This document shows, piece by piece, positions 1-9,145 of a stretch of DNA of 64,000 nt. The translations under genes and the position numbers were made by a program. The notes under the pieces were generated by a model that did no database searches, was not told where the DNA came from, and worked only from the letters and a program-made list of their open reading frames with translations. Position 1 is the stretch's first letter, and each line of letters begins with the position of its first letter. The DNA lies in assembly GCA_017643395.1 (NCBI GenBank), contig JAEPNP010000001.1:2028189-2092188 (forward strand), in the 5' to 3' direction. The DNA comes from Rhodothermales bacterium (GTDB taxonomy: Bacteria; Bacteroidota; Rhodothermia; Rhodothermales; UBA10348).

Positions 1-1419
1 AGCGCCGAGCAACTCGCCGACCACCAGGACGCACACTTTGAGGATCGAGCCCGCCAGGCCCTGTTGACGCGTCGCCTCAGCAACGACGGCCCCTATGCAG
101 CGAGCGGAGACCTTGATGGTGACGGCCGTGCCGAGGTCGTCATCGGCACCGGAGGGGGCGGCCGACCGGTCGTGTACCTGAATCGCGCGGACGGGCTCGT
201 TCCCGCCGACGTGTCGGTGGTCAGGCCCGCGGCGGGAGACTGGGCAGGACTCGCCGTATCCACCGGACGACTGATCGCAGCAGTGAGCGGATACGAGACC
301 GACCTTCCGTCACGCCTGGACCAGTATTCCCTGAACGGCGAGCGCCTGGTGGACCGGGGAAGCATCAATTTGGGTGGCGGCTCACCGGGGCCGCTTGCAG
401 TGGCCGATGTGGACGGTGACGGCGACGACGACCTGTTTGTCGGCATGCGTTTCCTGCCGAATCGCTACCCGTCGTCGGTACCCAGCCGTTTCTACATGCG
501 GGAGGGCGATGCACTTATGCCGGGCCCTGAGCTGCCCGCCGGCCTGGTGACCGGAGCCGCGTTCGCCGATGCGGATGGGGATGGCGATCAGGACCTCGCC
601 ATCTCCACGGAGTGGGGTCCGGTGCTGCTTTATCTGAACGACGGCAACGGCGGATTCTCAGACGCCACGGATTCGTGGGGCCTGGGCGATCACACGGGCC
701 TGTGGCGCAGCGCGACGTGGCTGGACGCGGACGGCGATGCACTTCCGGACCTGCTGACCACAAATTGGGGCTGGAATTCCACCTACGGTCGCATCGGTGC
801 CCCGGACTATGAGGGTCGAGGCCGTCGCCTGTACTTCGGTGACTTCGACCGCAACGGCTCTGTGGACCCGGTGGAAACGGAGTACGTGGAATCCCTTGAT
901 GCCTGGGCCCCCATCCATCGCCTGATGGACCTCGTCCGGGGTCTGCGGTACGTCACGCGTCGCATGGAGACTGCCTCGGAATATGCCAACGCATCTATTT
1001 CCGATGTGCTCGGGCCCGCCGCCGGAGACGCCCCTTTTGCATCCATAAACCAGCTGGGCCATGTCCTGTGGCTCAACCGGGGGGACCGGTTCGAGCCCAT
1101 CCTGCTGCCCGAAGCGGCCCAGCGCGCCCCGGCGTCCGATGCGGCGGTGCTCGATGTAAACGGTGACGCGCACCCGGACGTGGTGCTCTCCCAGAACTTT
1201 TTCCCGCTGCTCCCTGAAGACGGCCTGCGCCAGGATGGCGGCAACGGCCTAGTGCTCATAGGGGACGGTGCGGGCAATCTTCAGGCAACGGGCGATGCCT
1301 TGGGACTTTTCGGCGACGGCCGCGCGATACTGGCCGTGGACCTCGAGGCGGACGGCATCTCCGAGCTCGTCGCCACGCAGAACTCCGCGCCGGCCTATCT
1401 CTTCCGGCTGAACAGGTGA
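1..1419 (+). CDS. FG-GAP/VCBS repeat protein, 5'-truncated by window edge
   Basis: The frame is open from base 1, so the start lies outside the window; 472 residues are visible. It carries repeated calcium-loop-like Asp-rich motifs of the DxDGDG type (for example DLDGDG, DVDGDGDDD, DADGDGDQD), typical of FG-GAP/VCBS beta-propeller blades in exported proteins. The visible part aligns by eye, blade for blade, with the C-terminal half of the next gene (shared RYP, VTGA, GDGD, LGWNS, GDFD-NG, QNFFP motifs in the same order), so the two are tandem paralogues. The stop overlaps the next start in GTGA. A TTG at 64 could act as an internal start, but homology continues upstream of it. The molecular function is unknown; a surface adhesion or ligand-binding role is only inference. 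Confidence 0.85.
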   Translation, partial: SAEQLADHQDAHFEDRARQALLTRRLSNDGPYAASGDLDGDGRAEVVIGTGGGGRPVVYLNRADGLVPADVSVVRPAAGDWAGLAVSTGRLIAAVSGYETDLPSRLDQYSLNGERLVDRGSINLGGGSPGPLAVADVDGDGDDDLFVGMRFLPNRYPSSVPSRFYMREGDALMPGPELPAGLVTGAAFADADGDGDQDLAISTEWGPVLLYLNDGNGGFSDATDSWGLGDHTGLWRSATWLDADGDALPDLLTTNWGWNSTYGRIGAPDYEGRGRRLYFGDFDRNGSVDPVETEYVESLDAWAPIHRLMDLVRGLRYVTRRMETASEYANASISDVLGPAAGDAPFASINQLGHVLWLNRGDRFEPILLPEAAQRAPASDAAVLDVNGDAHPDVVLSQNFFPLLPEDGLRQDGGNGLVLIGDGAGNLQATGDALGLFGDGRAILAVDLEADGISELVATQNSAPAYLFRLNR

Positions 1420-4400
1420 GGGTACTGCTCCTGGCGTTGCTGGTGGCGGGCTGCACGGGCACGCCTCAACAGCCCACCGAGTGGGTGCAGGAAGACGGCT
1501 ATCGCTGGCGGCAGCTGGCCGTGAAGGGCAAGGGCGCCGGTTTCACGGAGGTGGGAGGCGTCGACTTCATGAACGTGCTCTCCGACGCGGCCATCGTGCA
1601 GAACCGGAATCGCATGAACGGCTCCGGCGTGACGATCGGAGACGTGGACGGTGATGATCGCGCGGACATTTTCTTCGCGGCCATGGAGTCGAAGCCCAGG
1701 CTATACAGAAATCTGGGCGATTGGACCTTCGAGGACGTGACCGAACAGGCCGGCCTTGCGGCTGCGCCGCACTGGTCTACGGGCGCCGTGTTCGTGGACG
1801 TGGACGCCGATCGGGACCTGGATCTGTTTCTGACGGTGCTGACCGGCCCGAACGTGCTCTACCTCAATGACGGATCGGGCCGATTTGAGGCCACGCCCGC
1901 CGGTGTCGAGTCTGGACGGGGCAGCATGGGTGCCGCGTTCGGGGATCTGACGGGCGATGGGGTTCTGGATCTGTACGTGGCGAACTACAAGCGCATCGCG
2001 GCGCGGGATACGTTTCCTCCGGATCGGCTGCTGTTTCAGAATCTGGTGGGGCCCGACGGCTCCGTGGTCCCGGAGATGGCCGACCACTTTCGCATCGACG
2101 AGGTGGACGGACAGCCTTTGAGGTTGGAGTTGGGGGAGGAGGATCAGTTCTACCGGGGGAACGGAGACGGCACGTTTACGGAGGTCGATCCGCCGGTCGA
2201 AGTGGATCGGGACTGGGGGCTGACGGTCCGTATCCAGGACTTCAGTGGTGACGGGGAGCCGGATCTGTACGTGGCCAACGATTTCGAAAGCCCCGACTAC
2301 GTGTCGGCATCACAAGCCGGGGAACTGACGCTTGGGCATACCCCGAATTCCAGCATGGCGGTGACCGCGGCCGACATCAACCGGGACGGCATCCCGGATG
2401 TATTTGTGCCCGACATGCTGAGCCCGGACCCGAAGGCGCGTCGCTTTCAGGCCGGTACGGCAGCTCCGGTGCGCATCCCGCCGGGCGACCACCATTCCGT
2501 GCCTCAGTACATGCAGAATGCCCTGTTCGTCTCGTCAGGAAATCAGCACATGGCGGAGGTGGCGCAGGCCTATGGGGTCGAGGCGACCGAGTGGACCTGG
2601 GGCGCCGAGTTCCTGGATGTGGATCTCGACGGGCATGAGGATCTGCTGATGACCACAGGCCACTCCTTCGACGTGCAGGATGTGGACGCCCAGATGCGCG
2701 AGCGGGAGGCCATCCGGCGCGTGCGATCCGTGGAGCAGTTCCGCAGCCTCATCCTCGACTACCCGCGACTGGAACTGCCCAACATGTCTTTGCGCAACAT
2801 CGATGGCGAGCGCTTCGAGCCCATCGACTGGGGATTCACGGACGAGCCGGACATCTCCCACGGCATGGCGCTTGGTGACCTGGACGGGGACGGTGATCTG
2901 GATGTCGTGGTGAACCGCCTGAACAAACCGGCAGGGGTGTTTCGCAACGATGCATCGGCGCCGCGAATCGCGGTCAGATTCAGGCTGGAAGGTGACAACC
3001 CGTTCGGTATTGGCTACTTCGCCGGCGGCAAGGAGATCATTGCCGGTGGAGGCTACCTGTCCGGACATGAAGCCCTGATTTCTCTGCCTGCAGACAGCTC
3101 GCTCAGGCTGGCGCACGGGGCCGGCCGGCAGAGCTTGCGGGTTCAGCCGAATCGCCTCTACGAAATCCAGGAGTACGAGTCGGGAATCCGGCGCGAAGGC
3201 CGGCCGCCGCCGCCCTTCACCGACACCCTCGCCACCCACACCGACCTCCCTTTCGACGACCGCACGCTTCAACCGCTTCTGCCGCACACGCTGGCCTCCA
3301 ACGGCCCGTTCCTCATCAAGGGAGATCTCGACAACGACGGACAGGAGGAACTGCTGATCACCCCCGGTCGACGCGGGCGCCCACAACTGCTGATGGCCGA
3401 TGGCACCCGCATCGAGGGCCCGGAAGCCGACGGCGACTGGACCGGCGCCGCGATCCAGGACGGACAGATAATCGCGGCCGTATCGGGCTACGAGACCGGC
3501 ACCACCGGCTCGCTGATCCGCCTTGATCTGGAGGACGGCCGTCTTCTCGAAACGACACGTCAACCGCTGGATTTCGTGCTAACCGGCCCGGTGGTCACGA
3601 CCGACAACATCGTCTTCGTAGGTGCCCGGGCCGAGGCCGGCCGCTACCCCATCGCCCAGCCGAGCCTGCTCATTCCCGGCGGCGAACTGGAAGCGGGCAT
3701 GGTCACGGGGGCCGACTTCGGCGATTTTGACGGCGACGGTGACGCCGATCTGGCGGTGAGCAACGATTGGGGGCGGATCCGCATCTTCGAGAACCGCGAT
3801 GGCACCTTCGCTGAGATCGACGGCCCGGAGGAAACCGGCCCGTGGCGAACCGTGACATGGACCGACCACAACGGCGACGGGCGCCTGGACCTCTTCGCCG
3901 GAAATCTGGGCTGGAATTCGCGTCTGGGCGCGCCGGACCGGGACGGCAAAACGGTTCGCCTGTACCACGGCGACTTCGATGGCAACGGCACCTACGATGT
4001 GCTGGAGGCCGAATACCGGAACGATATCCGCGATTGGAGCCCGATCCTGGACTTCAATACGCTGCGCAACGCCCTCCCCGGTATCGCGCGCCGGGTGAGT
4101 TCGTGGCATGCCTATGCCGGCTCCAGCGTGGAGGACCTGTTCGGGGAGGATCTCCAGTACCTCGAAGCCAATACGCTCGCGAGTACCGTCTTCATCCAGA
4201 CGGACCGCGGGTTTGAGGCCCAGAGCCTGCCCTTTGAGGTTCAGTGGGCGCCTGCCAACGCATTCGGCGTGCAGGGAGACTCGCTGTACATCGCCCAGAA
4301 TTTCTTCCCGGTGTTTCCGGAAAGCAGAACCCGGCATGATGCGGGACGTGGATTGCGGCTCACGCCTGGAAGCCTGAAGCATCTCGGCGTCTTCGGGGAT

Positions 4401-4478
4401 CAGCGGGGCATCGCGCGCTGGCGGGAGGGCGTGGTGATCGGCCTGAATGCCGGCCCGGTAGTGTGGATCCAGTGGTGA
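1416..4478 (+). CDS. FG-GAP/VCBS repeat lipoprotein
   Basis: A 1020-residue protein beginning with a GTG inside the previous stop (GTGA). The N-terminus is a lipoprotein signal peptide with lipobox LVAGC (Cys13), so the protein is probably anchored in a membrane. Residues from about 45 to the end are many FG-GAP/VCBS repeats with DGDGD-type calcium loops, as in CRTAC1-like proteins. A central segment around residues 510-600 lacks the loops and links two propeller-like halves; the second half resembles the whole visible part of the upstream gene. The stop overlaps the next start with the same GTGAGG junction, which indicates translational coupling. The ligand is unknown. Confidence 0.9.
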   Translation: MRVLLLALLVAGCTGTPQQPTEWVQEDGYRWRQLAVKGKGAGFTEVGGVDFMNVLSDAAIVQNRNRMNGSGVTIGDVDGDDRADIFFAAMESKPRLYRNLGDWTFEDVTEQAGLAAAPHWSTGAVFVDVDADRDLDLFLTVLTGPNVLYLNDGSGRFEATPAGVESGRGSMGAAFGDLTGDGVLDLYVANYKRIAARDTFPPDRLLFQNLVGPDGSVVPEMADHFRIDEVDGQPLRLELGEEDQFYRGNGDGTFTEVDPPVEVDRDWGLTVRIQDFSGDGEPDLYVANDFESPDYVSASQAGELTLGHTPNSSMAVTAADINRDGIPDVFVPDMLSPDPKARRFQAGTAAPVRIPPGDHHSVPQYMQNALFVSSGNQHMAEVAQAYGVEATEWTWGAEFLDVDLDGHEDLLMTTGHSFDVQDVDAQMREREAIRRVRSVEQFRSLILDYPRLELPNMSLRNIDGERFEPIDWGFTDEPDISHGMALGDLDGDGDLDVVVNRLNKPAGVFRNDASAPRIAVRFRLEGDNPFGIGYFAGGKEIIAGGGYLSGHEALISLPADSSLRLAHGAGRQSLRVQPNRLYEIQEYESGIRREGRPPPPFTDTLATHTDLPFDDRTLQPLLPHTLASNGPFLIKGDLDNDGQEELLITPGRRGRPQLLMADGTRIEGPEADGDWTGAAIQDGQIIAAVSGYETGTTGSLIRLDLEDGRLLETTRQPLDFVLTGPVVTTDNIVFVGARAEAGRYPIAQPSLLIPGGELEAGMVTGADFGDFDGDGDADLAVSNDWGRIRIFENRDGTFAEIDGPEETGPWRTVTWTDHNGDGRLDLFAGNLGWNSRLGAPDRDGKTVRLYHGDFDGNGTYDVLEAEYRNDIRDWSPILDFNTLRNALPGIARRVSSWHAYAGSSVEDLFGEDLQYLEANTLASTVFIQTDRGFEAQSLPFEVQWAPANAFGVQGDSLYIAQNFFPVFPESRTRHDAGRGLRLTPGSLKHLGVFGDQRGIARWREGVVIGLNAGPVVWIQW

Positions 4479-6613
4479 GGTGGCTTCCGGTGATAGCGCT
4501 CCTGGCGGCCTGCGGCGCCCCGCCCCAGCCGACCGACATGGACGGCACCGCCGCCATGGCCGCGCGCCTGGCCGCACTCGCCGATTCCACCGAGGCCAAT
4601 CCCATCATCAACGCGCACGCCAACAGTGCGCGCGTGGCACGCCTGATCGAAAACGGCCCGCCGCCATCGCCTGAGCAACGGCTCTTCTGGGAGATCAACC
4701 TGGCCCAGGAGCGACTGCGCGCGGGAGACAACGAAGGGGCCATCGCCGGTTTCGAGGCCGCCCTGGAGCAGTCGGAGCGGTTTCCCCCTGCGCAGAAACT
4801 GGCCCTGCTGGATCTGCTCGCGATCTCCTACATGCGCCTTGGCGAGCAGGAAAACTGTATCGACGATCCAAGCGCCGATCGATGCATCTGGCCGATCGTG
4901 GAGAATGGCGTGCACCGCTATCCGCGCGGCTCGCAGAACGCGATTGAGCGCTATGAGGAGATCCTCGCGCAGGATCCCGATGACCTGAACAGTCGCTGGC
5001 TGCTCAACGTCGCGTACATGACGCTGGGAGCATGGCCGGACGGCGTGCCGCCTGCACAGAGGCTGCCGACACCCGCATCCGAAGCCTCGATGCCGCGCTT
5101 CCTGGACCGCGCAGGCCCCACAGGCACGGACGTGGAAGGCCTTTCGGGCGGCGTGGTCATGGAGGACTTCGATGAGGACGGCCTGCTGGACATTATGGCG
5201 TCGAGCTGGGGACTTCGCGACCCGCTACGGCTCTTTCTGAACGATGGGCAGGGTGGTTTCCAGGAGGCAGACACCGGCCTGGACGGCATCACCGGCGGCC
5301 TCAATCTGGTGCATGCCGACTACGACAACGACGGCGACGCGGACGTGCTGGTCCTGCGTGGAGCCTGGCTCTACCACGGGTGGCCGAACTCCCTGCTGCG
5401 AAACGAAGGGAATGGCCGGTTTGTGGATGTCACCCTGGCAGCCGGACTGGGCGGTGAGTTTCCCAGCCACTCTGCCGCCTGGTCCGACTACGACAACGAC
5501 GGCTGGCTGGATGTCTTCGTCGGGCATGAAACCAACCCCGAGGCAGGGTTCATTCCAAGCCAGCTGTTCCGCAACCGTGGCGACGGCACGTTTGAGGACG
5601 TCAGCGAATCCACTGGCCTGCGAGCCATCGGGTACGTCAAGGGCGCGGTGTGGGGAGACGTGGACAATGACGGGCGTCCGGACCTGTACGTCTCCAACCT
5701 GTACGGAGCCAACCAGCTCTGGATGAATCGGCCGGAGGGGTTCGTGGAGTCCGCCCGAGAGGCAGGCGTCACAGAGCCCGAGGATTCCTTCCCGACTTGG
5801 TTCTGGGACGAGAACAATGACGGCCACCTGGACCTTTTCGTCTCCGGCTGGCGCGCCATGGCGGGCGATGTGGCCGCAGAATACCTGGACCTGCCGCACC
5901 GGGCTGAGCCGCCGCGGCTGTTCCGTAATCGGGGAGACGGCACCTTCGAGGACGTGACAGCGGAGCGGCGTCTGGATCGCGTGCTGTACACTATGGGTGC
6001 CAACTTCGGCGACCTGAATGGCGACGGCTGGCTGGATCTCTACCTGGGCACCGGGGATCCAGACTTTCGCGCGTTGATGCCGAACCGCATGTTCATCGGA
6101 GGCCCGGACGGCTTCCGGGAGGTGACCGAAGCCGGCGGTTTCGGCCATCTGCAGAAGGGGCATGGCGTGGCGTTCGGGGACCTGGACCACGACGGCGATC
6201 AGGACGTCTATGCCGTAATGGGAGGCGCATTCGAAGGGGACGTCTTCCGGAACGTGCTGTTTGAAAACCCGCTGGACGTGCAGTCGTGGGCGACGCTGCG
6301 TCTGGAGGGCACGACCAGCAATCGGTCTGCCGTGGGAGCACGCGTGCGCGCAGTGGCCGGAGGCCGAAGCCTCCACCGGCTGGTCGGGTCGGGTGGCAGC
6401 TTTGGCGCCCAGTCGTTTCGCGTCTACCTCGGGCTGAACGGGGCTACGCGCATCGATACCCTGGAGGTCACCTGGCCGTCTGGCCGAACGGACGTGTTCA
6501 CGGATCTGCCGGTACGCGCCCACTATGCCCTGTCGGAGGGCGCCGAGGCACCGACACCCCTCAACCTGCCCGGATTCCGGCTGTCGGATCAGCCCCCCGA
6601 TCATGCGCATTGA
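4475..6613 (+). CDS. TPR-like, FG-GAP and ASPIC/UnbV domain lipoprotein
   Basis: About 712 residues. The GTG at 4475 is chosen over the one at 4463 because it overlaps the preceding stop as GTGA and gives a compact signal peptide with lipobox LLAAC. Residues ~25-190 are helical and TPR-like (an ERYEEILAQDPDD-type segment); residues ~200-600 hold FG-GAP/VCBS repeats with DNDGDAD, DYDNDGW and DLNGDGW loops; the end is an ASPIC/UnbV domain (SAVGARV ... VTWPSGRTD). This is the CRTAC1-like architecture common in Rhodothermota and Bacteroidota. It is the third member of an apparent operon of exported repeat proteins. Role unknown. Confidence 0.9.
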   Translation: MRWLPVIALLAACGAPPQPTDMDGTAAMAARLAALADSTEANPIINAHANSARVARLIENGPPPSPEQRLFWEINLAQERLRAGDNEGAIAGFEAALEQSERFPPAQKLALLDLLAISYMRLGEQENCIDDPSADRCIWPIVENGVHRYPRGSQNAIERYEEILAQDPDDLNSRWLLNVAYMTLGAWPDGVPPAQRLPTPASEASMPRFLDRAGPTGTDVEGLSGGVVMEDFDEDGLLDIMASSWGLRDPLRLFLNDGQGGFQEADTGLDGITGGLNLVHADYDNDGDADVLVLRGAWLYHGWPNSLLRNEGNGRFVDVTLAAGLGGEFPSHSAAWSDYDNDGWLDVFVGHETNPEAGFIPSQLFRNRGDGTFEDVSESTGLRAIGYVKGAVWGDVDNDGRPDLYVSNLYGANQLWMNRPEGFVESAREAGVTEPEDSFPTWFWDENNDGHLDLFVSGWRAMAGDVAAEYLDLPHRAEPPRLFRNRGDGTFEDVTAERRLDRVLYTMGANFGDLNGDGWLDLYLGTGDPDFRALMPNRMFIGGPDGFREVTEAGGFGHLQKGHGVAFGDLDHDGDQDVYAVMGGAFEGDVFRNVLFENPLDVQSWATLRLEGTTSNRSAVGARVRAVAGGRSLHRLVGSGGSFGAQSFRVYLGLNGATRIDTLEVTWPSGRTDVFTDLPVRAHYALSEGAEAPTPLNLPGFRLSDQPPDHAH

Positions 6614-6678
6614 GGCGCGGTTTGCAGCAGTCCGCGGTACCCGCCGGAACCCTGCGCGGCGCTTGAAATAGGCAGTAC

Positions 6679-8808
6679 ATGCCTCGATTGCTTCGATTCG
6701 CGGTCCTCGCAGCCGTTTCCCTGTTCTGTGCGCTGCCCCTGCACGCGCAGGCTGAGCGCGACTATTTCAACGCGGGTATGCGGGCGTTCGAGGCGGGGGA
6801 CTTCGGCGCCGCGGCCGCCCAGTTTGATTCCCTGGTGGCACGGTCGGCGGCCTGGTCGGACCTCGAGTATGGTGCTGCGGCTTATTGGCTTGGGGCGGCT
6901 CTGCGGGAGACCGGACAGGACAGCGCAGGCGTAGCTGCATGGAGAGCGGGGGTCATGGCGATGCTCGAACAGGGCTCCTTCGATGTCCGCCTGGCTGATT
7001 CCTATCTGGATCATCTCATGGCGGCACCCGGGCGCCTGGACGAGGCTCTTCCGACGGCCGTGGATCTTTACGTCAACCTGCTCTACAACGTCGATGCGCT
7101 GCTGGACGAGGAAGAATCTGCACGGTTGCGCAGACATGTCGCGCAACTGGCCCTGGTTGCTCCCGCGGGAGTCATGCAGGACGCAGGGCGCGGGGACGCT
7201 CTGGGCGCAGGGGCGACCTGGAGTGCTCGATCCGGTGCGGGACCGCTCCTGGTTACCTGGTGGCGCAGCCAGGATCCGGTGCCGGCCACAAGGAGCAACG
7301 AGCGGTTGGAAGAGCATTTACGCCGCGTTGCCCACGTCCAGCGCGAATTCTCCGATGTGGATCGGCCCGCTGGTGTGGACGACCGTGGGGAGATCTACCT
7401 GCGCTACGGCCCGCCGGAGGAAGAAATCAAAGTCCGCTTCGATGACCCGGTGCTCACCGACATCGTATATCGACCCGGTGTGGCGGTGAGTCTCTCGGAT
7501 TTCCCGGACAACGAGTTCTGGGTGTTCGGCCATATCGACCGCTCGGCGTGGTTCCTGTTCGTCGAGGACAAGGGATCCTATCGCATCGCGGAGACGGAGG
7601 ATCTGGTACCCAACCAATTGCGCACCGGATTCGGCCCCAGCCAGCGCGGCCGCATCAAGGCGGGCATGACCATCGCTGTGCTGCAGAACATCTTCCGGCA
7701 ACTGGCGCCCCTGCATCCGGACTTCGCCATCCGGTATGCGGAGGTGGATAACTACGCCATGCGCATGCCGGAATTCCAGCCTGGGCGCCTGGCCAATCGT
7801 ACCTCCGGCAGTCTGGCTGCGATTCCCGGTGGCGTCACGGGGGAGACCCAGGCAGAGCAGCCGACGGCATTTATCCAGACCATGATGGTCAAGTCGCGGA
7901 CCGAGGATGATGAGTCGATCTCCCGCAGGGAAGAGTACGCGCCCAGGGTCTACACAGAGGCGCTCTCCGATGCCGGCGAACTGCGGATGGGTTATCGCAC
8001 AGTGCGCTACCTGGAACCCGACGGTTCCACGCGCACGGTCATTCACTGGAGCCCTGAGCCCGGCGAACTGAGACCTGGCCGGGGCGAGCGCCGCATCCTG
8101 GATGAGATGGCCTACGAAGACAGCGGGCGCTATCTCCTGACGTTGACGGCCGTTCAGAAGACGGCGGAATACCTGGACCGCGTCGTGCACACAGACCGTT
8201 TCCTGGTCGATGACCTCCCGAACCAGGACGAGGCCATTCCGGTGCAGCAGACGACGCTGCTCGGCGACACGACGCTCTTCAACGTCGCCATGCAGTGGGA
8301 CCAGTATGCCATGGGTGCCTCGCGCACCAGGAAGGGCCCCCGCATTCGAGTGGCCACCGCGCAGCTGGACAGTCTGCCGCCGCTCAACGCTGATCCGGGT
8401 GTGCTGGAGATGAGTGATCTCCTGCCGATGACGGCGCTGTTGGCGTCCAGCCCGGCTGACTTCGTTCCCACGCCGTACCCGTTCGGCACCCTGACGCGCG
8501 AACTGCAGCTGGCACTCTCGTTTGAGGTCTATCACCTGGCCTTCGGTGCGGATGACCAGACGCGATACACGGTGTCGTTCGACGTCGCTCGCAACGACAG
8601 CCGCGGCGGATTCCTGTCGCTGCGAGGGCGCGATCAGGGCACCAGTTCCAGCTTCCAGAGCACCGGCACCTCCCGCAAGGCCAACGAAATGATCCTGATC
8701 GATCTGCAATCCTGGGAGGGAAGTGGCGAACTCGACATCACGGTAACCGTCACGGATGATGTGAGCGGCCAGGCCATCACCCGTGACATCACGTTTGAGT
8801 TGCGGTGA
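6679..8808 (+). CDS. GWxTD-domain-like secreted protein
   Basis: A 709-residue protein with a Sec signal peptide ending near ALPLHAQA. Residues ~25-130 look like short helical TPR-type repeats (FEAGDFGAAAAQFDSL). Around residue 235 it has DDRGEIYLRYGPPEE, the hallmark segment of the GWxTD family, and the C-terminal third has the beta-rich region usual for that family. GWxTD proteins are found mainly in Bacteroidota-type and Acidobacteriota genomes and have no established biochemical role. The literal GWxTD motif was not seen, so the assignment rests on the RYGPP segment and overall layout. It follows the FG-GAP genes by 65 bp and overlaps the next gene in GTGA. Confidence 0.75.
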   Translation: MPRLLRFAVLAAVSLFCALPLHAQAERDYFNAGMRAFEAGDFGAAAAQFDSLVARSAAWSDLEYGAAAYWLGAALRETGQDSAGVAAWRAGVMAMLEQGSFDVRLADSYLDHLMAAPGRLDEALPTAVDLYVNLLYNVDALLDEEESARLRRHVAQLALVAPAGVMQDAGRGDALGAGATWSARSGAGPLLVTWWRSQDPVPATRSNERLEEHLRRVAHVQREFSDVDRPAGVDDRGEIYLRYGPPEEEIKVRFDDPVLTDIVYRPGVAVSLSDFPDNEFWVFGHIDRSAWFLFVEDKGSYRIAETEDLVPNQLRTGFGPSQRGRIKAGMTIAVLQNIFRQLAPLHPDFAIRYAEVDNYAMRMPEFQPGRLANRTSGSLAAIPGGVTGETQAEQPTAFIQTMMVKSRTEDDESISRREEYAPRVYTEALSDAGELRMGYRTVRYLEPDGSTRTVIHWSPEPGELRPGRGERRILDEMAYEDSGRYLLTLTAVQKTAEYLDRVVHTDRFLVDDLPNQDEAIPVQQTTLLGDTTLFNVAMQWDQYAMGASRTRKGPRIRVATAQLDSLPPLNADPGVLEMSDLLPMTALLASSPADFVPTPYPFGTLTRELQLALSFEVYHLAFGADDQTRYTVSFDVARNDSRGGFLSLRGRDQGTSSSFQSTGTSRKANEMILIDLQSWEGSGELDITVTVTDDVSGQAITRDITFELR

Positions 8809-9134
8809 GCACGAACCCGGACTTCTTTGACCGGGTCTACCAGGTAGTGGAGGCCATCCCACACGGCCGCGTTACCACCTATGGTCACATCGCCCGTCAT
8901 CTCGGCCTTGCGTCGAGTGCGCGCACGGTGGGATGGGCGCTGGGCAGTGCGGGGGCCTCGCACCTTCCGTGTCACCGGGTGGTGAATCGATTCGGGGCGC
9001 TCACCGGCCGCATGAAGTTCAGAACGCCCTTCGCCATGGAGGAGTCCCTGCGCAGTGAGGGAGTGACGTTTCTGGATGACGGGACGGTGGACCTGTCATT
9101 GCACCTGTGGGATCCGGGCGAGCCCGACGGGTAG
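8805..9134 (+). CDS. MGMT-family protein (ATL-sized, Cys retained)
   Basis: A 109-residue protein equivalent to the C-terminal DNA-binding domain of O6-alkylguanine-DNA alkyltransferases. It has the helix-turn-helix region (GRVTTYGHIARHLG) and PCHRVV, with Cys56 at the alkyl-acceptor position. Alkyltransferase-like proteins of this size normally carry Trp here (PWHR), so the retained Cys is notable. The N-terminal domain of true Ogt/Ada-C enzymes is missing. It may repair or only recognise O6-alkylguanine. The GTG start overlaps the preceding stop as GTGA, although functional linkage to the GWxTD gene is not obvious. Confidence 0.85.
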   Translation: MSTNPDFFDRVYQVVEAIPHGRVTTYGHIARHLGLASSARTVGWALGSAGASHLPCHRVVNRFGALTGRMKFRTPFAMEESLRSEGVTFLDDGTVDLSLHLWDPGEPDG

Positions 9135-9145
9135 TCACGGTCAGG

